Of a stretch of DNA of 64,000 nucleotides, positions 36,022 through 45,471 are shown one piece after another. Each line of letters starts with the position of its first letter. Position 1 is the first letter of the stretch. The position numbers and the translations under genes are program-made. The stretch is taken from assembly GCF_001297125.1 (NCBI RefSeq), contig NZ_LHPC01000025.1:186001-250000 (forward strand). Reading direction: 5' to 3'. The notes under the pieces were generated by a model, which saw only the letters and a program-made list of their open reading frames with translations, was not told where the DNA came from and did no database searches. Source of the DNA: Pseudomonas sp. RIT-PI-q. GTDB taxonomy: Bacteria; Pseudomonadota; Gammaproteobacteria; Pseudomonadales; Pseudomonadaceae.

Positions 36022-36930
36022 ATGAGTAAGGTCAGTGTGTTGGTCGTGGACGATGCGTCGTTCATCCGTGACCTGGTGAAGAAGTGCCTGCGCAACTACT
36101 TCCCGGGGATCCGGATCGAAGACGCGGTCAATGGCAAGAAGGCTCAGTCGTTGCTGGCGCGGGAAGCGTTCGACCTGGTGCTGTGCGACTGGGAAATGCC
36201 GGAAATGTCCGGGCTGGAACTGCTGACCTGGTGCCGCGAGCAGGACAACCTCAAGACCATGCCGTTCGTGATGGTGACCAGCCGTGGCGACAAGGAGAAC
36301 GTCGTGCAAGCGATCCAGGCCGGGGTTTCCGGCTACGTCAGCAAACCGTTCACCAACGAGCAACTGCTGACCAAGGTCAAGCAGGCGCTGAACAAGGTAG
36401 GCAAGCTCGACACCTTGATGAACAGTGCGCCGACCAAGATGAACTCGGCGTTCGGTAACGACTCCCTGAACGCATTGACGGGTGGCAAGGCTGCCGCAGT
36501 CGCGCCCGCTCCAGCCCCGGCTGCCGCACCGTCCCGTGGCTTGCTCAACAGCCCGCCGGTCAAGGCGCCTGCAGCCTCCGTGGGGGCTGCAGGCGGTCGT
36601 GGCCAAGGCCAGCTGCGCCTGCCGAACGGCATTCAGCAATGCGTGATCAAGGCCTTGAGCCTCAAGGAAGCGCTGCTGGTGGTAAAACGCACCGACAGCC
36701 TGCCGCAAGTGCTCGACAGCGCCGTGCTTGACCTGGAGCAGGGCGACAATGCTGAAGTCGCCCGCCTTAACGGTTACCTGCACGCCATCGTCGCCCACGA
36801 GCAGAAGCCTGACAGCGAATGGCTGCAACTGACCTTCCGGTTCGTCGATCAGGATGCGCAGAAGCTCGACTACATCTCCCGCCTGATCGCCCGCGGCACG
36901 GCGCAGAAGCACTTCGTCCCAGGCGCTTGA
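36022..36930 (+). CDS. Response regulator with C-terminal PilZ-like region
   Basis: The 302-aa protein has a receiver domain (1-125) with acidic pocket VVDDAS, phospho-acceptor Asp56 in LVLCDWEMPEMSG, and the T/S and Lys switch residues in MVTSRG and VSKPF. A Pro/Ala linker (about 155-195) follows. The C-terminal part (about 200-298) starts LRLPNGIQQCVIKAL and resembles a PilZ-type barrel, though I see no clear RxxxR motif of c-di-GMP binding. There is no HTH, so the output is likely protein contact. No histidine kinase is adjacent. Its place beside phoU is, as I recall, the same in other pseudomonads; a role in phosphate signalling is unproven. Confidence 0.85.
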   Translation: MSKVSVLVVDDASFIRDLVKKCLRNYFPGIRIEDAVNGKKAQSLLAREAFDLVLCDWEMPEMSGLELLTWCREQDNLKTMPFVMVTSRGDKENVVQAIQAGVSGYVSKPFTNEQLLTKVKQALNKVGKLDTLMNSAPTKMNSAFGNDSLNALTGGKAAAVAPAPAPAAAPSRGLLNSPPVKAPAASVGAAGGRGQGQLRLPNGIQQCVIKALSLKEALLVVKRTDSLPQVLDSAVLDLEQGDNAEVARLNGYLHAIVAHEQKPDSEWLQLTFRFVDQDAQKLDYISRLIARGTAQKHFVPGA

Positions 36931-36951
36931 TCTTCGTCGCCTGACAGTCCG

Positions 36952-37020
36952 TCTTCGCGGGCAAGCCTCGCTCCTACAGGTTCACCACCGACCTGTAGGA
37001 GCGAGGCTTGCCCGCGAAGG
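36952..37020. repeat. REP inverted pair (REPIN)
   Basis: TCTTCGCGGGCAAGCCTCGC at 36952 and AGGAGCGAGGCTTGCCCGCG ending at 37020 form a pair of the 'TGTAGGAGCGAGG' subtype, between the response regulator and the M23 gene. Confidence 0.9.
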
Positions 37021-37138
37021 GGCCCTCGAAATCACCACACATCTGTTGACCCGCCCATTTTGAAACATCTGCCGACTACTCGGGTCCATTGCAGCTGCTA
37101 GGCTCCTTCCCAGGCCTTACTCGACAGACTCTTTGCCC

Positions 37139-38035
37139 ATGCTCGCGCGCCTGCTGTTTTTCTGTGGTCTTGTCATGGCCTCCACCTCGGCTGTGGCCAT
37201 GACGATCTACAAGTCCATCGACGCCAATGGCGTGGTCTCCTACAGTGACCGCCCCACGCAGGGCTCCCAGGTGTTCGTTTTTCGTGATCGCATGGTCGAG
37301 CACCTTGAGCGTCAGGTGTACGTCGATATCAAGAAGCAGAAGGGCATGGACAGCGTGTACGTGCGCAATGACCTGTACGCGCCCGTCGAGATCGAGTTGA
37401 GTTTCGCCGGCTTGAAGAACGTCAGTGGCGCGCCGAGCCGACCGATTCGCCGGGTGATGCCGGCCCGCAGCAACATTCGTCTGGCGCTGCTCACGGCCAC
37501 CCAGGCAGGAAGGCCGCTTGTGTACGCCCCCAAGTTTGAATATTCCCTGGGCGACCCCTCAGGCGCCGCCATGGCCTATCGATACCCGTTGCCCTGGCGT
37601 GGTGGGCCGTTTCGCTTGAGCCAGGGTGCCAATGGCCAATACAGCCACTTCGGCCCTAAAAACCGGTATGCCATGGACATTGCCATGCCCGAGGGCACGC
37701 CGATCATCGCTGCGCGTGGCGGGGTGGTGGTGAAAACCGAGAATGCCCAGACCGGGCGCGGCACCGATCCGTCGGGCAACTTCGTGCGGGTATTGCACGA
37801 TGACGGGACCATGGGCGTGTACCTGCACCTCAAGCAAGGTTCGGTGAGCGTTCGCGAGGGGCAGCGGGTGGCGGTGGGCAGTGCGTTGGCGCTGTCGGGC
37901 AATACCGGCAACAGCAGCGGGCCGCACCTGCATTTTGTGGTGCAGCGCAATACCGGGTTGGGGCTGGTGTCGATTCCGTACCAGTTCAATCAACCGGTGG
38001 GGGCATTGCCCAACTTTGCGCTGGGCAAACAATGA
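37139..38035 (+). CDS. M23-family (LytM) peptidase with N-terminal DUF4124
   Basis: The 298-aa exported protein has a signal peptide of about 20 residues (LLFFCGLVMASTSAVA), then a DUF4124-like segment (TIYKSIDANGVVSYSDRPTQ). The M23 domain (about 160-275) shows QYSHFGPKNRYAMDIAM (first His and Asp zinc ligands) and GPHLHF (HxH), with GTPIIAARGGVVV between. All zinc ligands appear present, so cleavage of peptidoglycan cross-links in the periplasm is likely. ATG 37139 is chosen over the upstream TTG. It is a single gene between REP pairs. Confidence 0.88.
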   Translation: MLARLLFFCGLVMASTSAVAMTIYKSIDANGVVSYSDRPTQGSQVFVFRDRMVEHLERQVYVDIKKQKGMDSVYVRNDLYAPVEIELSFAGLKNVSGAPSRPIRRVMPARSNIRLALLTATQAGRPLVYAPKFEYSLGDPSGAAMAYRYPLPWRGGPFRLSQGANGQYSHFGPKNRYAMDIAMPEGTPIIAARGGVVVKTENAQTGRGTDPSGNFVRVLHDDGTMGVYLHLKQGSVSVREGQRVAVGSALALSGNTGNSSGPHLHFVVQRNTGLGLVSIPYQFNQPVGALPNFALGKQ

Positions 38036-38052
38036 TGTGTTGTCTGTTCTGA

Positions 38053-38121
38053 CGCCATCGCGGGCAAGCCCGCTCCCACAGGTTATGCACTGACCTTGTG
38101 GGAGCGGGCTTGCCCGCGATG
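38053..38121. repeat. REP inverted pair (REPIN)
   Basis: GCCATCGCGGGCAAGCCCGC at 38053 and TGGGAGCGGGCTTGCCCGCG ending near 38120 form a tight pair between converging genes. Confidence 0.9.
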
Positions 38122-38148
38122 GGAGCGACGCCGACTTGGATTAACCGA

Positions 38149-39489
38149 TCAATCGAGCATCAACACCTTGGCCAGAATGATCTTCGGCCCTTTCATCTTC
38201 TTGATGATGATCCGCAAACCTTCGACTTCCAGCACTTCTTCCTCTTCCGGCACCCGTTTCAGGGTTTCGTAGACCAGCCCGGCGAGGGTTTCGGCCTCGA
38301 CGTGGTCGAGGTCGATGCCCAACAGGCGTTCAACCTTGAACAGCGGCGTATCACCCCGCACCAGCAGCTTGCCCGGCTGGTACGCGAGGATCCCGCGCTC
38401 AGCCTTGCGGTGTTCGTCCTGAATATCGCCGACCAGCACTTCCAGCACGTCTTCCATAGTCAGGTAGCCGATGATGTTGCCGTCGGCTTCTTCGACCAGC
38501 GCGAAGTGCGAGCCGCCCTTGCGGAACTGTTCCAGCAATTGCGACAGCGGCAGGTGGCGCGACACGCGTTCCAGCGGGCGGGTCAGTTCGGCAAGGTTGA
38601 ACGACTCGGGAATGTGGTCCAGGGCCGCCAGTTCCAGCAGCAGGTCCTTGATGTGCAGCAGGCCGACGAACTCCTGACGATCGCTGTCGTACACCGGATA
38701 GCGGCTGAACTTGTGACGACGGAACATCGCCAGGATTTCCTTCAGCGGCGCATTGAACTCCAGCGTCACCAGGTCTTCCCGGGAGTTGGCCCAGTCGACC
38801 ACTTCCAGCTCGCCCATTTCCACCGCCGAGGCCAATACACGCATGCCTTGGTCGCTCGGGTCCTGGCCACGGCTGGAGTGCAGGATCAGTTTCAGTTCTT
38901 CACGGCTGTAATGGTGCTCGTGATGAGGGCCGGGTTCACCTTGGCCGGCAATGCGCAGAATGGTGTTGGCGCTGGCGTTGAGCAGGTAAATGGCCGGGTA
39001 CATGGCCCAGTAGAACAGGTACAGCGGCACGGCCGTCCAGAGCGACAGCAGCTCGGGTTTGCGGATGGCCCAGGATTTCGGGGCCAGCTCACCGACCACG
39101 ATGTGCAGGTACGAGATGACGAAGAACGCGGCGAAGAACGACACGCCTTTGATCACTTCGGCCGACTGCACGCCGACGGCTTCGAGGATCGGCTCGAGGA
39201 TGTGCGCGAACGCCGGTTCACCGACCCAGCCAAGACCCAGCGAGGCGAGGGTGATACCCAATTGACACGCCGACAGGTAAGCATCGAGCTGACTGTGCAC
39301 GGTGCGCAGGATGTGCCCGCGCCAGCCGTTTTTATCAGCGATGGCCTCGACCCGGGTCGAACGCAATTTGACCATGGCGAATTCCGCCGCAACGAAAAAA
39401 CCGTTGAGCAAAACCAGGATCAGAGCAAAAAGAATCATGCCGAAATCGGCGAAGAGTGTCGCGAGGGTCAAGCCAGGGGATGGGTCCAT
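38149..39489 (-). CDS. CNNM/CBS-domain membrane protein (HlyC/CorC family)
   Basis: The 446-aa protein has an N-terminal DUF21/CNNM membrane domain (about 5-200, with NGFFVAAEFAMVKLRSTRVE and AYLSACQLGITLASLGLGWV). Two CBS motifs follow (about 215-345; RYPVYD and FALVEEADGNIIGYLT), and a C-terminal CorC_HlyC transporter-associated domain (about 365-440). Such proteins are linked to Mg2+ or other cation export or tolerance. The old label hemolysin is misleading. MDPSPG (39489) is the likely start, although no good ribosome site is seen; a TTG at 39519 extends it by ten residues. Confidence 0.88.
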   Translation of the reverse strand: MDPSPGLTLATLFADFGMILFALILVLLNGFFVAAEFAMVKLRSTRVEAIADKNGWRGHILRTVHSQLDAYLSACQLGITLASLGLGWVGEPAFAHILEPILEAVGVQSAEVIKGVSFFAAFFVISYLHIVVGELAPKSWAIRKPELLSLWTAVPLYLFYWAMYPAIYLLNASANTILRIAGQGEPGPHHEHHYSREELKLILHSSRGQDPSDQGMRVLASAVEMGELEVVDWANSREDLVTLEFNAPLKEILAMFRRHKFSRYPVYDSDRQEFVGLLHIKDLLLELAALDHIPESFNLAELTRPLERVSRHLPLSQLLEQFRKGGSHFALVEEADGNIIGYLTMEDVLEVLVGDIQDEHRKAERGILAYQPGKLLVRGDTPLFKVERLLGIDLDHVEAETLAGLVYETLKRVPEEEEVLEVEGLRIIIKKMKGPKIILAKVLMLD

Positions 39490-39612
39490 GATGGAGTTTT
39501 GCGGTTTCCGTGTATTCAAAAAAGAGGGAAATGCGGTGCCTGAAGGGCAGGCACAAGTCAGCCAATGTAGCGGCTGACTGGATGATTGCCTAGTGTCGCG
39601 TGCTGGCCGGTA

Positions 39613-40935
39613 TCAGTCGGCAGCGCTGATAACCCGGGATTTGGTGACCTGGGCCGGCGCAAAATGGCAGGTAAACGTGCTGCCGTGGCCCGGCACACTG
39701 CTGATTTCCATCCGTGCTCTATGACGCAGCAGCACGTGTTTGACGATCGCCAGCCCCAGGCCGGTGCCGCCGGTGTTGGAATTGCGGCTGGAGTCGACGC
39801 GGTAGAAGCGTTCGGTCAGGCGCGGCAAGTGTTTGCTGTCGATGCCGATCCCGGAATCCTGCACGCTCAGGTGTGCGCCTTGCTCATCGCCCCACCAGCG
39901 AATGCGGATGTTGCCTTCGGCCGGGGTGTATTTCACCGCGTTGAACACCAGGTTGGAGAACGCGCTGCGCAATTCGGCTTCGCTGCCCTTGAGCAGAATC
40001 GTCGGATCGGCTTCCAGGGTGATCTTCTGATTGCGCTGGGCCGACAACTGCTGCGCGTCGCTCTTGATCGATTGCAGCAAGCCGTCGATGGCCACCGGCT
40101 GGTTGTCCGACGGGTAGTCGGTGGCTTCCAGTTTGGCCAATAGCAGCAAGTCATTGAGCAAGGTCTGCATGCGCCCGCCTTGCTGCTGCATTTGCTGCAG
40201 GGCACGGGTCCAGCGCGGGTTCACTTCCTCGACGTTGTCGAGCAGGGTTTCCAGGTAACCACAGATCACTGTCAGCGGCGTACGCAGTTCATGGGACACG
40301 TTGGCGATGAAGTCTTTGCGCATCTGTTCCAGCTGATGGATACGCGTGACGTCGCGCACCAGCATCAAATGTTCGTTGTTGCCGTAGCGGGTGATGTACA
40401 GCTGAATGCGCAGGCGATCGTTGATCGGCGAAGGGATTTCCAGCGGCTCGGCGTAGCTGTCCTGCTCGAAGTATTCCTTGAAGCGCGGATGGCGCACCAG
40501 GTTGGTCACCGGCTGGCCGCTGTCTTGCGGCGTCTTCAGGCCGAGCAGGGTTTCGGCGGCGCGGTTCCACCATTCGAGGTTGCCGTCGCTGTCGAGCATG
40601 ATCACAGCGTCTTTGAGCGCGGCGGTGGATTCCTGGACCCGGTCGATCACCGCTTGCAGGCGCCCGCGTACGCGTTGATCGCGGCGTTGCAGGTGGTAGA
40701 TGCTGTCGAACACTTCGCCCCACAGGCCATAGCCATCGGGCGGTGCTTCATCAGGTTTATGCAGGCGCAGCCATTCGTGCATGCGCAGCAGTTGCTTGAG
40801 GGTCCAAGCCAGGTAAAGGCCCAGGCCGGCAGCCAGGCTCCAGCCGTAATAGCCGGTGATCAGGCCGATCACGAAGCAGCCGGTCACCAGCAACAGCATG
40901 TGGCGAATCAGGGTGCCATGCCAGTTTTGGTTCAC
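39613..40935 (-). CDS. phoR: Phosphate regulon sensor histidine kinase
   Basis: The 440-aa inner-membrane kinase has two hydrophobic segments (about 10-45), a linker, a PAS domain (about 95-200, with DGNLEWWNRAAETLLG) and a HisKA domain with phospho-acceptor His215 in NVSHELRTPL. The ATPase domain shows FSNLVFNAVKYTP (N box), DSGIGID (G1), FYRVD (F) and GGTGLGLAIVKH (G2). It phosphorylates PhoB when phosphate is low, with input from Pst/PhoU encoded 4-12 kb away. It follows phoB after 45 bp in a leftward operon. Confidence 0.97.
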   Translation of the reverse strand: MNQNWHGTLIRHMLLLVTGCFVIGLITGYYGWSLAAGLGLYLAWTLKQLLRMHEWLRLHKPDEAPPDGYGLWGEVFDSIYHLQRRDQRVRGRLQAVIDRVQESTAALKDAVIMLDSDGNLEWWNRAAETLLGLKTPQDSGQPVTNLVRHPRFKEYFEQDSYAEPLEIPSPINDRLRIQLYITRYGNNEHLMLVRDVTRIHQLEQMRKDFIANVSHELRTPLTVICGYLETLLDNVEEVNPRWTRALQQMQQQGGRMQTLLNDLLLLAKLEATDYPSDNQPVAIDGLLQSIKSDAQQLSAQRNQKITLEADPTILLKGSEAELRSAFSNLVFNAVKYTPAEGNIRIRWWGDEQGAHLSVQDSGIGIDSKHLPRLTERFYRVDSSRNSNTGGTGLGLAIVKHVLLRHRARMEISSVPGHGSTFTCHFAPAQVTKSRVISAAD

Positions 40936-40980
40936 TTGAACACGCGTCCTTGTCAGCTTCTCGGGCGGGAATAGTCCGGG

Positions 40981-41670
40981 TCAGGCTTTGGTAGAAAAGC
41001 GATAGCCGGTGCCGCGCACGGTTTGTACCAGATTTTCGTAGGCGTCGCCGAGGGCTTTGCGCAGGCGACGGATGTGCACGTCGACGGTACGCTCTTCGAC
41101 ATAGACGTTGCCACCCCAGACCTGGTCCAGCAACTGGCCACGGGTGTAGGCGCGTTCCTGGTGGGTCATGAAAAATTGCAGCAGGCGGTATTCGGTCGGG
41201 CCCATCTCGGCGGGTTTGCCGTCGATGGTCACGCGGTGGCTGATCGGGTCCAGCAGCAGGCCGCCGACTTCGATTGGCGCTTCGCCATCGGAAGGGCCGG
41301 CACGGCGCAGTACGGCCTTGAGGCGCGCCACCAGCTCGCGCGGGGAAAAAGGTTTGGTGATGTAGTCGTCGGCGCCGACTTCCAGGCCCTGGATCTTGTT
41401 GTCCTCTTCACCTTTTGCAGTGAGCATGATGATCGGGATGTCCCCGGTCAGCTCATCGCGCTTGAGGCGGCGGGCCAATTCGATGCCGGAGGTGCCGGGC
41501 AGCATCCAGTCGAGCAGGATCAGGTCGGGCTTGCGGTCGACGATGATGGCGTGGGCCTGCTGGGAGTTCTCCGCCTCCAGGCAGTCATAGCCGGCCATTT
41601 CCAACGCAACGGCGATCATTTCGCGAATGGGCGCTTCGTCGTCGACGATCAGAATGCTCCTGCCAACCAT
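40981..41670 (-). CDS. phoB: Phosphate regulon response regulator
   Basis: This is a 229-aa OmpR-type regulator. The receiver (1-120) has the acidic pair in IVDDE, phospho-acceptor Asp54 in [10 protein letters not shown], and [18 protein letters not shown]. The winged helix (about 135-228) includes [20 protein letters not shown] and [14 protein letters not shown]. It binds Pho boxes such as those before pstS and pstC in this window and activates the pst operon. It leads the phoB-phoR operon. A weak Pho-box-like repeat lies about 55 bp upstream and suggests autoregulation. Confidence 0.97.
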   Translation of the reverse strand: MVGRSILIVDDEAPIREMIAVALEMAGYDCLEAENSQQAHAIIVDRKPDLILLDWMLPGTSGIELARRLKRDELTGDIPIIMLTAKGEEDNKIQGLEVGADDYITKPFSPRELVARLKAVLRRAGPSDGEAPIEVGGLLLDPISHRVTIDGKPAEMGPTEYRLLQFFMTHQERAYTRGQLLDQVWGGNVYVEERTVDVHIRRLRKALGDAYENLVQTVRGTGYRFSTKA

Positions 41671-41724
41671 GCCTTTAATCCTCTTGTCATTTAACTGTCT
41701 TGCGCCGCATTAGATAACGGAATT

Positions 41725-41742
41725 ATTGCAGTCGTGTGACAG
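41725..41742 (-). promoter_or_regulatory. Possible Pho box upstream of phoB
   Basis: Read on the minus strand: CTGTCAC-ACGA-CTGCAAT. The first heptamer is good and the second is poor. The position (about 55 bp before phoB) suits autoregulation, but the match is weaker than at pstS and pstC. Confidence 0.45.
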
Positions 41743-41823
41743 TATTTTAGTCGCCCGGCGATTGTCATGATCCTGAACTAAGCTCTAAGTCCGAATCCTG
41801 ACAACCGCAAAAGGAAGGTTTCC

Positions 41824-42216
41824 ATGAAGCAATACCCGCATTCCTTCAAAGCTCTGCTGTTGGCTGCTGCCCTGGCGTTGCCAACAATGGCCTTCGCTGC
41901 CGAGCCGGTCATGATGAAAGACGGCGTGATGGCCGACCATAAAGGCATGACCCTGTACACCTTCGACAAGGACACTGGCGGCAAGTCGGTGTGCACCGGT
42001 GAGTGTGCAGAGCACTGGCCGCCGTTCAAGGCGGAGGCGGGCGCCAAGGCCGAGGGTAAATGGACAGTCGTCAAACGTGACGATGGCACGATGCAATGGG
42101 CCTACGACGGCAAGCCGCTGTATTACTTCGTCAAGGACAAGAAGCCAGGCGACAAGGAAGGCGACAAGATGAAAGACGTGTGGCACGTCATCACCAACTC
42201 CGGGCCGAAAATGTAA
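41824..42216 (+). CDS. COG4315-type exported protein (Yx(FWY)xxD repeats)
   Basis: The 130-aa protein has a signal peptide of about 25 residues (LLLAAALALPTMAFA, no lipobox Cys) followed by the small repeat family pfam03640. The repeats are LYTFDKD (about 42-48) and LYYFVKD (about 100-106), with a Cys pair in VCTGECAEHWPPF. The function of the family is unknown; a periplasmic location is implied. AAGGAAGG precedes the ATG. It is divergent from phoB (153 bp), and one Pho-box-like site lies between them, so phosphate control is conceivable but not shown. Confidence 0.88.
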   Translation: MKQYPHSFKALLLAAALALPTMAFAAEPVMMKDGVMADHKGMTLYTFDKDTGGKSVCTGECAEHWPPFKAEAGAKAEGKWTVVKRDDGTMQWAYDGKPLYYFVKDKKPGDKEGDKMKDVWHVITNSGPKM

Positions 42217-42250
42217 GCGATTTCCTTAACCGTAAACCTCGCTCCTTCCT

Positions 42251-42280
42251 TGTAGGAGCGAGGCTTGCCCGCGAAGGCGC
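42251..42280. repeat. Single REP sequence
   Basis: TGTAGGAGCGAGGCTTGCCC at 42251 continuing to GCGAAGGCG. There is no inverted partner; it lies at the stop of ubiA between converging genes. Confidence 0.85.
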
Positions 42281-42288
42281 CAGCCGTC

Positions 42289-43179
42289 TCAACGCATTCC
42301 ATAATCAAAAACAATCCCCAGGAAAATCGCCAACCCGGCCCAGTGATTGTGCAAAAACGCCTTGAAGCAGCGCATCCGGTCCTTGCCGCGGGTGTACCAG
42401 AACTCCCACACAAAACAGCCCGCCGCCGTCAACAAGCCGAGGTGGAACCAGCCGCCGAGCTCGAATTTCGACCCGGCCAGCAACAGGCAACCCAGCGCCA
42501 TCCCTTGCAGGGTCAGGATGATCACCCGGTCCGCGTCGCCAAACAGAATCGCCGTGGATTTCACGCCGATCTTCAAATCGTCGTCGCGATCAGTCATCGC
42601 GTAATACGTGTCGTAGCCCACTGTCCACAGCAGGTTAGCGATCCACAGTAACCACGCCGCCGCCGGCAATTCACCGGTTTCGGCGGTGAACGCCATCGGC
42701 ATGCCCCAGGAAAACGCCGCGCCCAGCACCACTTGCGGGTAATAGGTGTAGCGCTTCATGAACGGGTAACTGAAAGCCAGCGCCAAGCCACCGAACGACA
42801 GCCAGACCGTCTTCGCATTGGTACACAGCACCAGCAGGAAACTCACGCCCATCAGCAGCGCGAAGAACACCAATGCTTCCTTGGAGCTGATCTTGCCGCT
42901 CACCAAGGGCCGCTGCTCGGTGCGTTTTACGTAACCGTCGACCTTGCGGTCCGCCCAATCATTGATCACGCAGCCGCCGGCGCGGGTCAGGACCACGCCG
43001 AGGACGAAAATCACGACGTTGGCCAGGGACGGCGAACCTTTACCGGCAATCCACAGCGCCCACAGCGTCGGCCACAGCAACAGATAGATGCCGATCGGCT
43101 TGTCCATGCGGGTCAGCTGAATGAAATCCCAGGCCCGAGGATTCAAGCGATTCAGGGACTTGAGCAGGCTCTGGTACAT
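42289..43179 (-). CDS. ubiA: 4-hydroxybenzoate polyprenyltransferase
   Basis: The 296-aa inner-membrane enzyme attaches the isoprenoid tail to 4-hydroxybenzoate in ubiquinone synthesis. The first Asp-rich motif is NDWADRKVD (about 73-81), the second [13 protein letters not shown] (about 192-204). [20 protein letters not shown] at the N-terminus is a family marker. Eight or nine hydrophobic segments are seen. ATG 43179 has GGAG eight bases upstream and overlaps the ubiC stop (TGATG), so translation is coupled. The ubiC product is its substrate. Confidence 0.97.
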   Translation of the reverse strand: MYQSLLKSLNRLNPRAWDFIQLTRMDKPIGIYLLLWPTLWALWIAGKGSPSLANVVIFVLGVVLTRAGGCVINDWADRKVDGYVKRTEQRPLVSGKISSKEALVFFALLMGVSFLLVLCTNAKTVWLSFGGLALAFSYPFMKRYTYYPQVVLGAAFSWGMPMAFTAETGELPAAAWLLWIANLLWTVGYDTYYAMTDRDDDLKIGVKSTAILFGDADRVIILTLQGMALGCLLLAGSKFELGGWFHLGLLTAAGCFVWEFWYTRGKDRMRCFKAFLHNHWAGLAIFLGIVFDYGMR

Positions 43180-43742
43180 CAGCAGTTCTCCGGATGGGCA
43201 CGGGTGGCGAGCCACAAGGTCGGCAAGAAAACTTCAGCCCCCAGCACGCTCAAGGCACCGCGGTCGAAGCGCGAACGGCGGCCCCACAGCTCGGGTGCTC
43301 GTGATTCCGTCGGCAGCCATTCCTGAGGATAGTGACAAACCTCGATGGCGCGGCGCTGAAACGCCTGATCGCAAAACAGCAACTCGCCCAGCGAGCGGCT
43401 GCCCAATTCGTCCATGTGCAAACCGTCACCCTGCAAGGCGCTACGCGCGGCGACGCTGCGGGCAAACACCCACGCCTCGCCATGACCGCGCAGATACACC
43501 TCGCGCACCCAGCCTTCGCTGCCCTCGGCAAGGTCCAGCGCGGCACATTCATCGGCGCGCAACGGCTGCCAGCCTTCGAACAGCGGCGTGACGCTGAAAC
43601 CGTCATTCGACAAACGGATCAGCCGTCGCGTCAGCGAGCCTTCGTCGAACAACCAGTCGAGGGTAGACGCGTCGGGGAGGGGAGCGAGCAGGCTTCGGGA
43701 GAGCCAGTGCGGGGCCGTGCGGGGGAGAGTTGAGTGCGGCAC
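43179..43742 (-). CDS. ubiC: Chorismate--pyruvate lyase
   Basis: The 187-aa cytoplasmic enzyme makes 4-hydroxybenzoate and pyruvate from chorismate, the first step of ubiquinone synthesis. Recognisable parts are [12 protein letters not shown] (about 29-40), REVYLRG (about 79-85) and the LGELLF segment (about 117-122). [18 protein letters not shown] near the C-terminus is family-typical. It forms an operon with ubiA through a one-base stop/start overlap. The divergent rubredoxin gene begins 200 bp away. Confidence 0.94.
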   Translation of the reverse strand: MPHSTLPRTAPHWLSRSLLAPLPDASTLDWLFDEGSLTRRLIRLSNDGFSVTPLFEGWQPLRADECAALDLAEGSEGWVREVYLRGHGEAWVFARSVAARSALQGDGLHMDELGSRSLGELLFCDQAFQRRAIEVCHYPQEWLPTESRAPELWGRRSRFDRGALSVLGAEVFLPTLWLATRAHPENC

Positions 43743-43942
43743 AGTGAGTCATTATTGGCAGCAAATGAGGCGGCGAGCTTACCATGTCAGCTAATAATTT
43801 TGAGTGATATGGCCGCCCGTTGCGTCGAACAGGCTTGCATCTGCCCGGCCCCATCAGTACAAAACGCCCTGAGCCGGACGGCAACGCTTTATCCATCGAC
43901 CGTTCGCGCCAGTAAAAGCCTGAAACCTGAGGATGTACCTGA

Positions 43943-44110
43943 ATGAAAAAGTGGCAATGTGTGGTCTGCGGCCTGATCTATAACGAAGCCGACGGCTGGC
44001 CGGACGACGGCATTGCGCCTGGCACCCTGTGGCAGGACGTACCGGAAGACTGGCTATGCCCGGACTGCGGCGTGGGCAAGATGGATTTCGAAATGATTGA
44101 AATCAACTAA
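43943..44110 (+). CDS. rubA: Rubredoxin (55 aa)
   Basis: This small iron protein has [10 protein letters not shown] at the start and [10 protein letters not shown] later, so Cys6, Cys9, Cys39 and Cys42 bind one iron. It carries electrons from rubredoxin reductase, encoded 20 bp downstream, to alkane hydroxylase or other oxidases. The ATG follows CCTGAGGATGTACCTGA. P. aeruginosa, as I recall, has two tandem rubredoxin genes at this locus, whereas only one is seen here. No alkane hydroxylase gene is in the window, so its oxidase partner must lie elsewhere. Confidence 0.95.
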   Translation: MKKWQCVVCGLIYNEADGWPDDGIAPGTLWQDVPEDWLCPDCGVGKMDFEMIEIN

Positions 44111-44130
44111 GACATTTAGAGGAGTAAGGA

Positions 44131-45279
44131 ATGAACGCACCTGTCGTGATCGTTGGTACTGGGCTGGCTGGCTATAACCTGGCCCGCGAGTTTCGCAAGC
44201 TCGATGCTGAAACCCCGCTGCTGCTGATTACTGCCGATGACGGTCGCTCCTACTCCAAGCCGATGCTGTCCACCGGTTTTGGCAAAAACAAAGACGCCGA
44301 CGGCCTGAGCATGGCCGAACCCGGCACCATGGCCGAGCAACTGAAGGCCGAAGTGCGCACCCATACCCGTATCAGCGGCATCGATCCGGGTCACAAGCGC
44401 CTGTGGATCGGTGAGGAAGCGGTGATTTACCGCGACCTGATCCTCGCCTGGGGCGCAGAAACCGTGCGGGTGCCTATCGAAGGTGATGCGGCGGATGCGG
44501 TGTTCCCGATCAACGATCTGGAAGACTACGCACGCTTTCGCGCAGCGGCGGCCGGCAAGCGTCGGGTGTTGCTGCTGGGCGCCGGCCTAATCGGCTGCGA
44601 ATTCGCCAACGACCTGATCCTCGGCGGCTACGAGGTGCAACTGGTTGCACCGTGCGAACAGGTCATGCCGACCTTGCTGCACCCGGCGGCAGCCGCTGCG
44701 GTCCAGGCCGGGCTGGAAAGCCTGGGCGCGCGTTTCCACCTCGGTCCGGTGCTCAATCGCTTGCAACGTGTCGCTGAAGGGCTGGAAGCGCACCTGTCCG
44801 ACGGCCAGGTCATCCTGTGCGATGTGGGGGTGTCGGCCATCGGCCTGCGTCCGCGCATCGACCTGGCGGCGGCGGCCGGTCTGCAGGTCAATCGCGGTGT
44901 GGTGGTCGACCGCCACCTGAAAACCTCCCACGCCAATATCTACGCATTGGGCGATTGCGCCGAGGTCGATGGGCTGAATCTGTTGTACGTGATGCCCCTG
45001 ATGAGCTGTGCGAGAGCGCTGGCACAAACCCTCGCCGGCAACCCGGTGGCGGTGAACTACGGCCCGATGCCCATCACCGTGAAAACCCCGGTTTGCCCCT
45101 TGGTGGTTTCGCCGCCGCCACGGGGCACGGAGGGCGTCTGGACGGTCGAAGGGCAGGGCGCCGACATCAAGGTTTTATGCCGCGATGCCAACGGAAAACT
45201 GCTCGGTTATGCCCTGACAGGCGCGGCCGTGATGGAAAAACTGGCCCTGAACAAAGAGCTTCCGGCACTGCTGGCGTAA
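44131..45279 (+). CDS. rubB: Rubredoxin--NAD(+) reductase (FAD-dependent)
   Basis: The 382-aa flavoprotein transfers electrons from NADH to rubredoxin. The FAD-binding Rossmann motif is [20 protein letters not shown] (residues 5-24). The NADH-binding motif is [20 protein letters not shown] (about 143-162). The late [20 protein letters not shown] (about 258-278) is the second FAD motif. AGAGGAGTAAGG precedes the ATG, 20 bp after the rubredoxin stop, so both are in one operon. The C-terminal domain (about 310-380) is the rubredoxin-binding part in this family. Confidence 0.95.
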   Translation: MNAPVVIVGTGLAGYNLAREFRKLDAETPLLLITADDGRSYSKPMLSTGFGKNKDADGLSMAEPGTMAEQLKAEVRTHTRISGIDPGHKRLWIGEEAVIYRDLILAWGAETVRVPIEGDAADAVFPINDLEDYARFRAAAAGKRRVLLLGAGLIGCEFANDLILGGYEVQLVAPCEQVMPTLLHPAAAAAVQAGLESLGARFHLGPVLNRLQRVAEGLEAHLSDGQVILCDVGVSAIGLRPRIDLAAAAGLQVNRGVVVDRHLKTSHANIYALGDCAEVDGLNLLYVMPLMSCARALAQTLAGNPVAVNYGPMPITVKTPVCPLVVSPPPRGTEGVWTVEGQGADIKVLCRDANGKLLGYALTGAAVMEKLALNKELPALLA

Positions 45280-45471
45280 ATACCGGTCGTTCTGTCGGAA
45301 TCACCCCGCTTTTGCCCCTACAAAGGTCGCGCCGAGACTGGCGCGGCTCTCTTGTGCATGCCATTCTCACTCCCGTCTGCCGCAGAGTAGAGCACCTGCG
45401 GCGCTTTGGGCGCTGTTCCAACGAGAACAGCACGGACATAACAACAAAAAACCGTCAAAGGGGCTTCACTA

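Noticed and set aside
45361..45431. GCTGTTC/GAACAGC hairpin before the HU gene as a terminator
   Set aside because: It has no T-run on either strand. It may be a hairpin in the HU leader or an operator, but there is too little to support a call.
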